A stretch of DNA of 38,472 nucleotides. It comes from Urechidicola sp. (GTDB taxonomy: Bacteria; Bacteroidota; Bacteroidia; Flavobacteriales; Flavobacteriaceae). Each line of letters opens with the position of its first letter. Position 1 is the stretch's first letter. Position numbers and translations under genes: made by a program. The notes under the pieces are model-generated. The model had not been told where the DNA came from. It was given only the letters and a program-made list of their open reading frames with translations, and did not search any database. Below are positions 16,954 to 23,931 of the stretch, piece by piece. The stretch is from NCBI GenBank assembly GCA_028599075.1, contig JAQRMW010000101.1:1-38472 (forward strand), given 5' to 3'.

Positions 16954-18033
16954 ATGAAAAAAATCAGAATTAACGGCCATTCACATTTACTACCTTATCC
17001 AGAACAGATTCCAGCTTTTATGCGTGAGAAAGAAATTTTTTGGGTAGATAAGGAGCGCAAACATATGTTGCAGAAAGGGTGGAAACGCCCGGTAACAGAT
17101 TCTAGTTTTTTCTTAGATGAAAAATTAGAATGGATGGAGCGCAATAATATCGACCATGCAGTAGTATTGAATTTATCACAACTCTATGGCAATGCTTTGA
17201 CCTATGATGTGATGAAGGATGCATTGCGTTTTCAAAATGATTTTAATGCTCAAGTACAAAATGAACATTCTAAAAAATTTACCTGTGGATTTGTTGTGCA
17301 GCCTGCTTTTGTTCGAGGCGCTTTATGGGAGATTGAACGTTGTGTTGAAGAATTGGGATTGAGAGTTTTGTGTTTACCAACTCACTATATGGATACTACC
17401 GGAACTTGGAAAGTGATTTTTGATGAGGTAAATGCTCCAATATTTGAATTGGCTAATAAATATAAATTAGCAATTGAGATTCACCCGTATGATGGTGATA
17501 AGATGATAAAGCTCGAAGATAAAAATTGGCGTTTTCATTTAATTTGGATGTTAGCACAATGTGGTGATGCGTATCATTTTTATACTTTAAATGGATATCA
17601 AGATAAATATCCAGATATCAGAACTTGTTTTGCTCATGGGGGTCAATTAGCACAAATGAATTTAGGAAGACGAATTCAAGGGTTTGATGGAAGGCCTGAC
17701 TTGTTTGAAGGAAAAACACATCCAAGAAAAGCGGTGGGGCACAAAAATATTTATTTCGACACTCTTGTACACGATACAGATGCATTTAAGTTGATGGTAG
17801 AAAGACAGGGTTCTAATCAGATATTAATGGGACTAGATGATCCGTATCCATTAGGAGAAATGGAAAGTGATCAACAATCTTCATACCCAGGAAAATTGTT
17901 AGATTTATCTTTAGATAGAAATATTATAAACCAAAAACAGTACGATGAAATTTGGAATGACAACGTACTGAATTGGTTGTTTGGGGATGATCGTAAGGGG
18001 AAATTGGATTTGTTAGAAAAGATAGTTTCCTAA
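16954..18033 (+). CDS. 2-amino-3-carboxymuconate-6-semialdehyde decarboxylase
   Basis: ACMSD is a zinc-dependent amidohydrolase-fold decarboxylase. It converts the unstable dioxygenase product to 2-aminomuconic semialdehyde, diverting it from spontaneous closure to quinolinate. The 359-aa protein has the metal ligands of the family: His9 and His11 (INGHSHLLPYP), His177 (IEIHPYD), His228 (CFAHGGQ) and an Asp at about 295 (MGLDDPYP). It is somewhat longer than the Pseudomonas enzyme (about 334 aa). It is the last gene of the operon and converges on osmC 18 bases away without a clear terminator. Confidence 0.95.
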   Translation: MKKIRINGHSHLLPYPEQIPAFMREKEIFWVDKERKHMLQKGWKRPVTDSSFFLDEKLEWMERNNIDHAVVLNLSQLYGNALTYDVMKDALRFQNDFNAQVQNEHSKKFTCGFVVQPAFVRGALWEIERCVEELGLRVLCLPTHYMDTTGTWKVIFDEVNAPIFELANKYKLAIEIHPYDGDKMIKLEDKNWRFHLIWMLAQCGDAYHFYTLNGYQDKYPDIRTCFAHGGQLAQMNLGRRIQGFDGRPDLFEGKTHPRKAVGHKNIYFDTLVHDTDAFKLMVERQGSNQILMGLDDPYPLGEMESDQQSSYPGKLLDLSLDRNIINQKQYDEIWNDNVLNWLFGDDRKGKLDLLEKIVS

Positions 18034-18051
18034 ATCTAAATTTCATTAAAC

Positions 18052-18435
18052 TTAGTTTGCCGCTACTCTATCTAAATTAGTAACTACTTCAAAAGTTGGG
18101 GGATTTAATAAATGCTGTTTCACAGGACATTGATTCACTACTTTTTTAATAGCATTTGTGTATTTTTCTGGGAAACCAGCCGGCAGTTTTAAATCGATTA
18201 ATATCTCACTTACATGATTTGTTCTTTGGTCGTAATCCATAATTTGTGTAATTACAAGTCCGTCAAGACTCAAGCCTCTTTGTTGAATAAAAGCTTTTAC
18301 AAAAACAGCAGAACACATTCCGGCAGTTGCTAAAAACACTACAAAAGGAGAATCAATCATAGTAATTTCTCTGCCATTCATAAAAGGAACAATTCTACCG
18401 TTATTATCAAACTTAATATCAATATTTAATTTCAT
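18052..18435 (-). CDS. OsmC-family peroxidase-like protein
   Basis: A 127-aa OsmC/Ohr-fold protein. The family reduces hydroperoxides with a pair of cysteines. Here one lies in ATAGMCSAVFVKAF (about residue 41) and one in VVNQCPVKQHL (about 104), the usual spacing. The central strand HVSEILIDLKLPAG is typical. It is transcribed alone from a TATTTTTG box, with a TGTAAC-type palindrome at a class-II activator position (18493-18508). This suggests control by a CRP/FNR-superfamily protein. Confidence 0.85.
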   Translation of the reverse strand: MKLNIDIKFDNNGRIVPFMNGREITMIDSPFVVFLATAGMCSAVFVKAFIQQRGLSLDGLVITQIMDYDQRTNHVSEILIDLKLPAGFPEKYTNAIKKVVNQCPVKQHLLNPPTFEVVTNLDRVAAN

Positions 18436-18463
18436 CTTGTTTATTTTTTAAATAATTACAGTG

Positions 18464-18508
18464 CAAAAATATAGAGAAGAAGTAATATTTTGTGTAACAT
18501 AAATTACA
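18464..18508 (-). promoter_or_regulatory. osmC promoter with CRP/FNR-like operator
   Basis: On the minus strand a palindrome TGTAAT-TTAT-GTTACA (18508-18493) is followed after exactly 21 bases by TATTTTTG (18471-18464). No TTG lies in the -33 region, as expected for an activator-dependent promoter. The palindrome centre is about 41 bases from the predicted start (near 18459). The same geometry occurs at 23742-23786. Confidence 0.6.
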
Positions 18509-18532
18509 CTTAAAAGAGTAAAATATAGGCAT

Positions 18533-18564
18533 AAAAAAAGCCCTCTATAAAATATAGAAGGCTT
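18533..18564 (-). terminator. terminator of the zinc-ribbon-family gene
   Basis: Arms 18538-18549 and 18553-18564 pair over 12 positions with one mismatch. On the minus strand the stem is followed by a run of seven T. Confidence 0.75.
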
Positions 18565-18587
18565 CTTAAAATAATAGTCTTTGGAAA

Positions 18588-19361
18588 TTATGAAAATAAC
18601 TTTTCAATTTTTTCTTTTTCTTCGTCAGCTAAAACAGCATCAACCAAGATTCTTCCAGAATGCTCATCAGTAATAATCTTTTTACGATTTGCAATTTCTA
18701 CTTGTCTTTGAGGTGGAATTGTAAAGAAAGAACCACCAGAGGCACCTCTTAAAACAGGTACTACTGCTAAGCCATTGAGTGCGTTTTTACGAATTCTAGT
18801 ATATGCATTAAGTAGGCGTTCTTCAATTACCTTGCTAAACTCTTCAGATTTTTTCTGTAATAATTTTTCTTCCTTTTCTGTTTCTTTCAAAATGTCGTCT
18901 AACTCAGCTTTTTTGTGCTTTAAATGCTCATTTTGATTTGATAAAGTTTCATTGTTTTGTTCAATTACTTCTTTCTTTTGCTCAATCTTAACTTTGAACT
19001 CTTTAATTCTTTTTTCAGCCAATTCAACTTCTAAACCTTGGTATTCAATCTCCTTAGTTAAAGAATCGAACTCTCTATTATTACGAACATTTTTTTGTTG
19101 TTCTTCGTATTTTTTTACCAATTCACCAGCCTCGATAATAGTATTTTTCTTGGCCTTAATATCAGTTTCTAAATTAGTAACATCTTCTTCAAGGTTAGAA
19201 ATTTTAGTATTGATACCTGTAATATCATCTTCTAAATCTTCAATTTCTAAAGGAAGCTCACCTCTAACACTCTGAATTTCATCAATTCTAGAATCGATTA
19301 ATTGTAAATCATACAATGCTCTTAACTTATCTTCAACCGTTACTTCTTTTTTCTTTGCCAT
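18588..19361 (-). CDS. coiled-coil protein of the C4 zinc-ribbon family, cysteines lost
   Basis: A 257-aa protein. Residues from about 10 to 190 are a long charged coiled coil, and the C-terminal 60 residues match the zinc-ribbon domain of this widespread family (GLAVVPVLRG, IPPQRQVEIANRKKII, SGRILVD). Where family members usually have CxxC and CxxC, this protein reads SGGS and DEHS; it contains no cysteine at all. It starts three bases after the Nif3-like gene ends, and in many bacteria these two genes are neighbours. The family may act on nucleic acids, but its function is not established. Confidence 0.85.
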   Translation of the reverse strand: MAKKKEVTVEDKLRALYDLQLIDSRIDEIQSVRGELPLEIEDLEDDITGINTKISNLEEDVTNLETDIKAKKNTIIEAGELVKKYEEQQKNVRNNREFDSLTKEIEYQGLEVELAEKRIKEFKVKIEQKKEVIEQNNETLSNQNEHLKHKKAELDDILKETEKEEKLLQKKSEEFSKVIEERLLNAYTRIRKNALNGLAVVPVLRGASGGSFFTIPPQRQVEIANRKKIITDEHSGRILVDAVLADEEKEKIEKLFS

Positions 19362-19364
19362 TGT

Positions 19365-20480
19365 TTATTTGTAATAAATTGGATTTGTATTTCTTTCTGA
19401 TAAAATGATTCTACCTACTGGTAAGGCAGGTGCAAAATTAACATTTTTTTTCGTAAGATAATCAACTAAAAGGGTTTTTGTGAATTGCTCACTTTCATAG
19501 TGGCCAATATCAGCAATCACTAGTCTGTTTTCAGCTTGATAGAACTCGTGATATTTAATATCTGATGTTACATAAACATCAGCATTTGCAGCTATTGCAT
19601 TGCGGATTGCAAAACTCCCAGACCCGCCTAAAACAGCTACTCTTTTAATAGGTTTCCCTTTTAATTTTGAGTGACGGATACAGTCCGTTTTCATAGTTTT
19701 TTTAAGATGATTGAAAAAATCATCTTCATTCATGGCAGATTCAAATTCGCCAACCATTCCCATTCCCACATGTTGATGGTTGTTTTCTAAAGCAACAATA
19801 TCGTATGCCACTTCTTCATAAGGATGATTTTTAAACAAGGATTTTAAAAGTTTACTTTCGTTTTGCTTTTCAAAAATTACGCTGATAAAAGTTTCTTTTT
19901 CTGTATGAAACTCACCTTTGGTTCCTTTTACTGGATCAGAATTTTCATTACCCCTATAGGTGCCATACCCCTCGGTATTAAAACTACATTCATTGTAATT
20001 TCCGATGTTTCCCGCGTCGGCTTCAAAAAGTTTGGTTCTTAAATATTCGGCATTCTCATTAGGAACATAGGTTGTTAATTTTCTAAGCTGATGTTGTTTC
20101 GGTATTAAAACCTGTTGATTTTTTAAACCCAGCATTTCGCAAATTTTAGCATTTACACCTACAAATGAATTGTCTAAGGCTGTGTGCATTGCATAAATAG
20201 CAATGTTATTTTTAATGGTTTTTAATACAACACGCTCTACATAATTGTTTCCGTTTATTTTTTTTAATCCACTAAAAATAATAGGATGAAAACTCACAAT
20301 GAGGTTGCAATTTTTTTCAATAGCCTCATCAACAACAGATTCTAATGTGTCTAAAGTAACAAGTACACCTGTAACTTTTGAATTGTAATTACCAATAAGT
20401 AAGCCTACATTGTCAAAATCTTCGGCGTAATTTAATGGTGCAATTTCTTCGATGTAATTGGTAATATCTTTAACAGTCAT
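19365..20480 (-). CDS. Nif3-like dinuclear-metal protein with PII-like insert
   Basis: A 371-aa member of the Nif3/DUF34 family, whose members form toroidal hexamers with two metal ions and may have a GTP cyclohydrolase-like or metal-chaperone role. Metal-binding segments are VSFHPIIFSG and MHTALDN in the first third and TSDIKYHEF, DIGHYESEQ in the last third. Between them lies an insert of roughly 100 residues typical of the long bacterial form (THLike GEFHTEKETFISVIFEK). ATG 20480 (TVKDITNYIEEIAPLNYAED) fits the family; an ATG at 20501 would overlap the promoter region shared with lpxK. It forms an operon with the coiled-coil gene. Confidence 0.9.
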   Translation of the reverse strand: MTVKDITNYIEEIAPLNYAEDFDNVGLLIGNYNSKVTGVLVTLDTLESVVDEAIEKNCNLIVSFHPIIFSGLKKINGNNYVERVVLKTIKNNIAIYAMHTALDNSFVGVNAKICEMLGLKNQQVLIPKQHQLRKLTTYVPNENAEYLRTKLFEADAGNIGNYNECSFNTEGYGTYRGNENSDPVKGTKGEFHTEKETFISVIFEKQNESKLLKSLFKNHPYEEVAYDIVALENNHQHVGMGMVGEFESAMNEDDFFNHLKKTMKTDCIRHSKLKGKPIKRVAVLGGSGSFAIRNAIAANADVYVTSDIKYHEFYQAENRLVIADIGHYESEQFTKTLLVDYLTKKNVNFAPALPVGRIILSERNTNPIYYK

Positions 20481-20551
20481 AAAAATTAGATTAAAACTCA
20501 AAGTTATGCTTTTAGAATGAATAATAATAATTGTTTTGTATTTTCGCCTTA

Positions 20552-21571
20552 ATGAGTTTTATCCGAAAAATAGCGTTCCCGATTTCAATTATTTATGGAA
20601 TTGTTACCAGTATTAGAAATCGAATGTTTGATAATGGATGGCTAAAATCTACTAGATTTGAGTTACCTGTAATTGCAGTTGGAAACCTTAGTGTGGGTGG
20701 TACTGGCAAGACTCCACAGATAGAATACCTAATTCGTTTATTAAATGACTCAAAAAAAATAGCGGTACTTAGTAGAGGGTATAAGCGTAAAACTTCGGGT
20801 TTTGTTTTGGCTGATGAAACTTCTGATGCAAAGCAAATTGGTGATGAGCCATTTCAGTATTATCAAAAATTTAAAGATATAAAAGTAGCAGTAGATGAAA
20901 AGCGTGTTCATGGAATTGAGCAATTATTATCAACTAACAATCCGCCGGAAATTATTTTATTAGATGATGCCTATCAGCATAGAAAATTAAATGCAGGACT
21001 TTATATTTTATTGACCTCGTATGATAAACTATATGCAAATGATTATTTATTGCCAACAGGAAATCTAAGAGAAAGTAAATCTGGAGCAAAAAGAGCACAG
21101 GTTGTAATTGTAACCAAATGTCCAGAGAATTTATCAGAAAACAATCAACGAAACATCAGCAAAAAATTAAAGTTAGATTCTGATCAAGAATTATTTTTTA
21201 CTTGTATTGCCTACGATGATGTAGTTACAGATTTAAAATCTGAAGTAACTTTAGAACACCTCAAAGACTTTGAAGTGCTGTTAGTTACCGGAATTGCAAA
21301 CCCATCACCCATAGAAAAGTTCTTAAAATCAAAAGGAATTTCGTTTAAACATATCGAATTTCCAGACCATCACAATTTTTCTGAAACTGATGTTAATAAA
21401 ATAAAGAATAGCTTTGGTGCTATTCATTCAGAAAAAAAACTAATTTTAACGACCGAAAAAGATTTTGTTCGCTTAAAGGATAGCGTACAAATAAGTTGCT
21501 TAAGAATTAAAACCAAATTTATAAATCGCAAGAACGATTTTGATACAATTATAAAAGACTATGTGGAATAA
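20552..21571 (+). CDS. lpxK: tetraacyldisaccharide 4'-kinase
   Basis: LpxK phosphorylates the 4' position of the lipid A disaccharide at the inner membrane. The 339-aa protein has an N-terminal amphipathic/membrane-associated helix (FIRKIAFPISIIYGIVTSIRN), the P-loop AVGNLSVGGTGKTPQIE, the segment LSRGYKRKT, DEPFQYYQK and LLDDAYQHRKL. I use ATG 20552; the in-frame TTG at 20531 lies upstream of a TATTTTCG promoter-like box (20539-20546). Its last 11 bases overlap punA. Divergent transcription with the Nif3-like gene shares a 71-bp intergenic region. Confidence 0.95.
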   Translation: MSFIRKIAFPISIIYGIVTSIRNRMFDNGWLKSTRFELPVIAVGNLSVGGTGKTPQIEYLIRLLNDSKKIAVLSRGYKRKTSGFVLADETSDAKQIGDEPFQYYQKFKDIKVAVDEKRVHGIEQLLSTNNPPEIILLDDAYQHRKLNAGLYILLTSYDKLYANDYLLPTGNLRESKSGAKRAQVVIVTKCPENLSENNQRNISKKLKLDSDQELFFTCIAYDDVVTDLKSEVTLEHLKDFEVLLVTGIANPSPIEKFLKSKGISFKHIEFPDHHNFSETDVNKIKNSFGAIHSEKKLILTTEKDFVRLKDSVQISCLRIKTKFINRKNDFDTIIKDYVE

Positions 21572-22373
21572 AGTACAAGAAACCGTTAAATTTTTACAAG
21601 ATAAAGGAATTACAACACCAGATTATGGTATTGTTTTAGGAACAGGATTAGGGAATTTATCAAATGATATTGATGCCGAAGTTAGAATTCCGTATGGTGA
21701 GATTCCAAATTTTCCAGTATCAACAGTAAAAGGACATCATGGTGAATTGATTTTTGGTGATTTAGGCGAAAAGAAAGTGTTGGCAATGCGCGGACGTTTT
21801 CATTATTATGAAGGGTACGATATGCCGCAAGTGATTTTTCCTATTCGAGTGATGAAATACTTAGGTGTAGAGAATCTTATTGTTTCTAATGCATCTGGTG
21901 GAGTGAACCCTAATTTTAGTGTTGGCGATATTATGCTTATCGATGATCATATTAATTTTATTCCTGAGCATCCACTGAGAGGTGCTAATGACGAGCGTTT
22001 TGGACCTCGTTTTGTAGATATGCACGAACCATATGATTTAAAAATGATTGCTGCTTTTGAACAAGTTGCAAAAAATCAAAATGTTTCCATTCAAAAAGGA
22101 ACCTATTTAGCTTTACAAGGACCAACCTTTGAAACTCCAGCAGAATACAGTATGGTAAAAAGAGTTGGGTCTGATGCTGTTGGTATGTCTACCGTGCCAG
22201 AAGTAATTGTTGCCAAACATATGGGTATGAAATGCCTTGGGCTTTCTGTAATTACCGACTTAGGTATAGAAGGACAAGTGATGGAAGTATCGCACGAAGA
22301 AGTGCAAGAAGTTGCTAAGGTTGCCGAAAAAATTGTTGGCAAGTTAGTGAAGGAATTTGTCACCAGTTATTAG
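21561..22373 (+). CDS. punA: purine-nucleoside phosphorylase
   Basis: A 270-aa trimeric-type PNP that splits guanosine and inosine with phosphate in purine salvage. Family features are GIVLGTGLGNL (phosphate loop), VKGHHGELIFG, GRFHYYEGYD, the base-binding ALQGPTFETPAEYSMVK and MSTVPEVIVAKHMGM, and SVITDLG. The length is normal. The start overlaps the end of lpxK by 11 bases, an arrangement suggesting a common transcript. Confidence 0.95.
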   Translation: MWNKVQETVKFLQDKGITTPDYGIVLGTGLGNLSNDIDAEVRIPYGEIPNFPVSTVKGHHGELIFGDLGEKKVLAMRGRFHYYEGYDMPQVIFPIRVMKYLGVENLIVSNASGGVNPNFSVGDIMLIDDHINFIPEHPLRGANDERFGPRFVDMHEPYDLKMIAAFEQVAKNQNVSIQKGTYLALQGPTFETPAEYSMVKRVGSDAVGMSTVPEVIVAKHMGMKCLGLSVITDLGIEGQVMEVSHEEVQEVAKVAEKIVGKLVKEFVTSY

Positions 22374-22422
22374 AAGTTTTTTTTGGTATTGTATTGATAT
22401 TTATCAAGTTAAAAAGTTTTGT

Positions 22423-22430
22423 TATATTTG
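22423..22430 (+). promoter_or_regulatory. TATATTTG -7 box upstream of the duplicated secreted protein
   Basis: The box is a perfect TAnnTTTG but has no well-placed TTG (the nearest is 26 bases upstream). It would give a leader of about 180 nt for the gene at 22615. Near its end the leader carries an 11-base inverted repeat with one mismatch (22565-22575, 22580-22590). Confidence 0.45.
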
Positions 22431-22614
22431 TTATAACATTATAAACCTCAAATAGTTTTATTTGACCTTTATAGCAAAACACTCTCCAAGTTGCTAGATG
22501 TAGTAACCTCATTACTTATATTAATTACTAACTAAAATCAATATATGGCATCTGCTATATACAATTCTTGTCATAAAAGTATGTCAAGAAATGACTAATC
22601 TAAATTTCAACTTT

Positions 22615-23421
22615 ATGAAAACAATTAAAAATGTGGTGCAGCTTGCACTAGTATTCTCATTGTTATTTTCAGTAACAGTTTATTCGCAAGAAGATGAGAA
22701 AGAAGAATTTAAACCAGTATTTTTAACCATTACAACCATGCATCAGACGTCAGATCCAGATGTAGATTTTTCTGATTGGCTAGAAACAGAGAAAGAATAT
22801 CATGATAATGTAACTATGAAAAATGATCTGATTTTGGGCTCAGGATTGTACTTTCATTTTTTTTCTGAAGATAATTCTGAGGTAATAGCAGTAACAGTTT
22901 ATGGTTCTTGGGCAGATATTGAGGCTTCAGGTGATAGAGATAGTGAGCTAGTTAAAGCACATTGGCCAGATGAAGATGCTCGATCTGCTTATTTCAAAAA
23001 AAGAAATAGCTACTATGATGCTATGCACAGTGATGAAATTATGGTATCACTTCCTTTTCAAATTAATATGACTAGCGAATCTACCGAACCTATGATTTTT
23101 TATGTAAAAAAGAATATATTAGGTAGCGGTGATGGCTCAGGCTTTAAAGAATATTTTGAAAATGTTACTTCTAAAAATAAATACGTAAAAGGCTACTATG
23201 CCCACAGACATAGATACGGAGCAAATAGTAGAGATTTACATGAAGTCTTTGTATTTGAAAGTTTTAGTGACATAGAAAAAGCATTTGACGAAGATACTAG
23301 ATTGTCAAAAGAACATTGGTCAGATGAAGAAAAAAGAAAAGAATTCTTTGAAGGATACAGCAAAATATTTTCAGGACATGGAGATGCTATTTATCAAAAC
23401 GTTCCAGAATTAGTGAAATAA
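22615..23421 (+). CDS. secreted protein with two internally repeated domains
   Basis: A 268-aa protein with a signal peptide (KTIKNVVQLALVFSLLFSV, cleavage near YSQ). The mature part is a twofold repeat. Each half has a beta-strand start (FLTITTMHQTS; IFYVKKNILGS), a central YGSWADIEA or FESFSDIEK, and a helix KAHWPDEDARSAYFKKRNSYYD or the matching KEHWSDEEKRKEFFEGYSKIF. The pattern suggests two ferredoxin-like alpha-beta-barrel (ABM-like) units. I do not know a function. ATG 22615 is chosen because it gives a clean signal peptide; an upstream in-frame ATG is at 22591. A strong terminator follows, so the gene is monocistronic. Confidence 0.8.
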   Translation: MKTIKNVVQLALVFSLLFSVTVYSQEDEKEEFKPVFLTITTMHQTSDPDVDFSDWLETEKEYHDNVTMKNDLILGSGLYFHFFSEDNSEVIAVTVYGSWADIEASGDRDSELVKAHWPDEDARSAYFKKRNSYYDAMHSDEIMVSLPFQINMTSESTEPMIFYVKKNILGSGDGSGFKEYFENVTSKNKYVKGYYAHRHRYGANSRDLHEVFVFESFSDIEKAFDEDTRLSKEHWSDEEKRKEFFEGYSKIFSGHGDAIYQNVPELVK

Positions 23422-23435
23422 TTCTAACCTAAATT

Positions 23436-23472
23436 AATGGCTCTTAATCAGTTTGATTTAGAGCCATTTTTT
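23436..23472 (+). terminator. intrinsic terminator of the duplicated secreted protein gene
   Basis: A 15-position stem with one mismatch (arms 23436-23450 and 23454-23468), a three-base loop and a T-run. Confidence 0.85.
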
Positions 23473-23507
23473 CATTAAAAATAATATTACTTTTTTATTC
23501 TAAAAAC

Positions 23508-23538
23508 TTTGTCAATAATAAAAACTCGTTTATATTTG
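23508..23538 (+). promoter_or_regulatory. tRNA-Val promoter (TTTG-N19-TATATTTG)
   Basis: TTTG (23508-23511), 19 bases, then TATATTTG (23531-23538): a near-perfect flavobacterial promoter. Transcription would begin near 23543, just before the truncated tRNA copy. Confidence 0.75.
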
Positions 23539-23548
23539 CATCCGCTTA

Positions 23549-23591
23549 GGGCGATTAGCTCTCCCGATAGTTATCGGGATGGTTCAGAGTC
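23549..23591 (+). pseudogene. truncated tRNA-Val 5' fragment with a hairpin in its D-loop
   Basis: GGGCGATTAGCTC (23549-23561) and GGTTCAGAG (23581-23589) are identical to the 5' part of the intact tRNA-Val that starts at 23605. Between them the normal short D-loop AGTT is flanked by TCCCGAT and ATCGGGAT, making a seven-pair hairpin with AGTT as its loop. No anticodon arm follows. The fragment lies in the leader of the intact tRNA transcript. Confidence 0.75.
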
Positions 23592-23604
23592 TTGGAAATA
23601 AAAA

Positions 23605-23682
23605 GGGCGATTAGCTCAGTTGGTTCAGAGCACCTCGTTTACACCGAGGGGGTCGGGGGTTCGAATCCCTCATCGCCCACCA
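23605..23682 (+). tRNA. tRNA-Val (anticodon UAC)
   Basis: A complete cloverleaf: acceptor GGGCGAT/ATCGCCC, D-stem GCTC/GAGC, anticodon stem CCTCG/CGAGG with loop TTTACAC (anticodon TAC), T-arm GGGGG-TTCGAAT-CCCTC, discriminator A and an encoded CCA end. It decodes GUA and other valine codons by wobble. It has its own promoter and terminator. Confidence 0.95.
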
Positions 23683-23687
23683 AATCT

Positions 23688-23718
23688 AAAATCCTACTAG
23701 AAATAGTAGGATTTTTTT
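23688..23718 (+). terminator. intrinsic terminator of tRNA-Val
   Basis: Perfect stem ATCCTACT/AGTAGGAT with a six-base loop and seven T, six bases after the tRNA CCA end. Confidence 0.85.
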
Positions 23719-23741
23719 GTTTTTTAATAGTCGTTTCTATA

Positions 23742-23786
23742 TGTAACTAATGTTACACTATTATTTTTCCTTATATATTAAATTTG
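23742..23786 (+). promoter_or_regulatory. CRP/FNR-like operator and -7 box of a candidate small RNA
   Basis: TGTAAC-TAAT-GTTACA (23742-23757) is a perfect palindrome. After exactly 21 bases comes TAAATTTG (23779-23786). There is no TTG at -33. The palindrome centre is about 41 bases before the predicted start (near 23790), the class-II activator position. The spacing is identical to that of the osmC promoter at 18464-18508. Confidence 0.65.
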
Positions 23787-23789
23787 CAC

Positions 23790-23856
23790 AGTAGGTTTTA
23801 TACCTACTTCTTTTTCATAGCAATTTTCCCATCTAAGCAATTAGGTGGGTTTTTTT
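23790..23856 (+). ncRNA. candidate small regulatory RNA, about 66 nt
   Basis: The segment begins right after a promoter and consists of a 5' hairpin (GTAGGT-TTTAT-ACCTAC, 23791-23807), a pyrimidine-rich linker of about 20 bases and a 3' terminator. The terminator stem CCCATCTAA/TTAGGTGGG (one G-T wobble) is capped by a GCAA tetraloop and followed by seven T. The segment contains no ATG. The next gene on either side (tRNA-Val and csp) has its own terminator, so this unit stands alone. The promoter design suggests activation by a CRP/FNR-type regulator. I do not recognise the RNA as a known family. Confidence 0.6.
23828..23856 (+). terminator. GCAA-capped terminator of the candidate small RNA
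   Basis: A nine-pair stem (23828-23836 with 23841-23849), GNRA loop GCAA, then a T7 tract. Confidence 0.8.
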
Positions 23857-23876
23857 GTGCTTAAAAGTTATTGCAA

Positions 23877-23909
23877 ATAAAAAAGCCTATCAATTACGAC
23901 AGGCTTTTA
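23877..23909 (-). terminator. terminator of the cold-shock gene
   Basis: Arms AAAAGCCT (23881-23888) and AGGCTTTT (23901-23908). On the minus strand the stem ends in a T6 run about 23 bases past the csp stop. Confidence 0.75.
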
Positions 23910-23931
23910 TACAAATATGATTGAAGTAATA

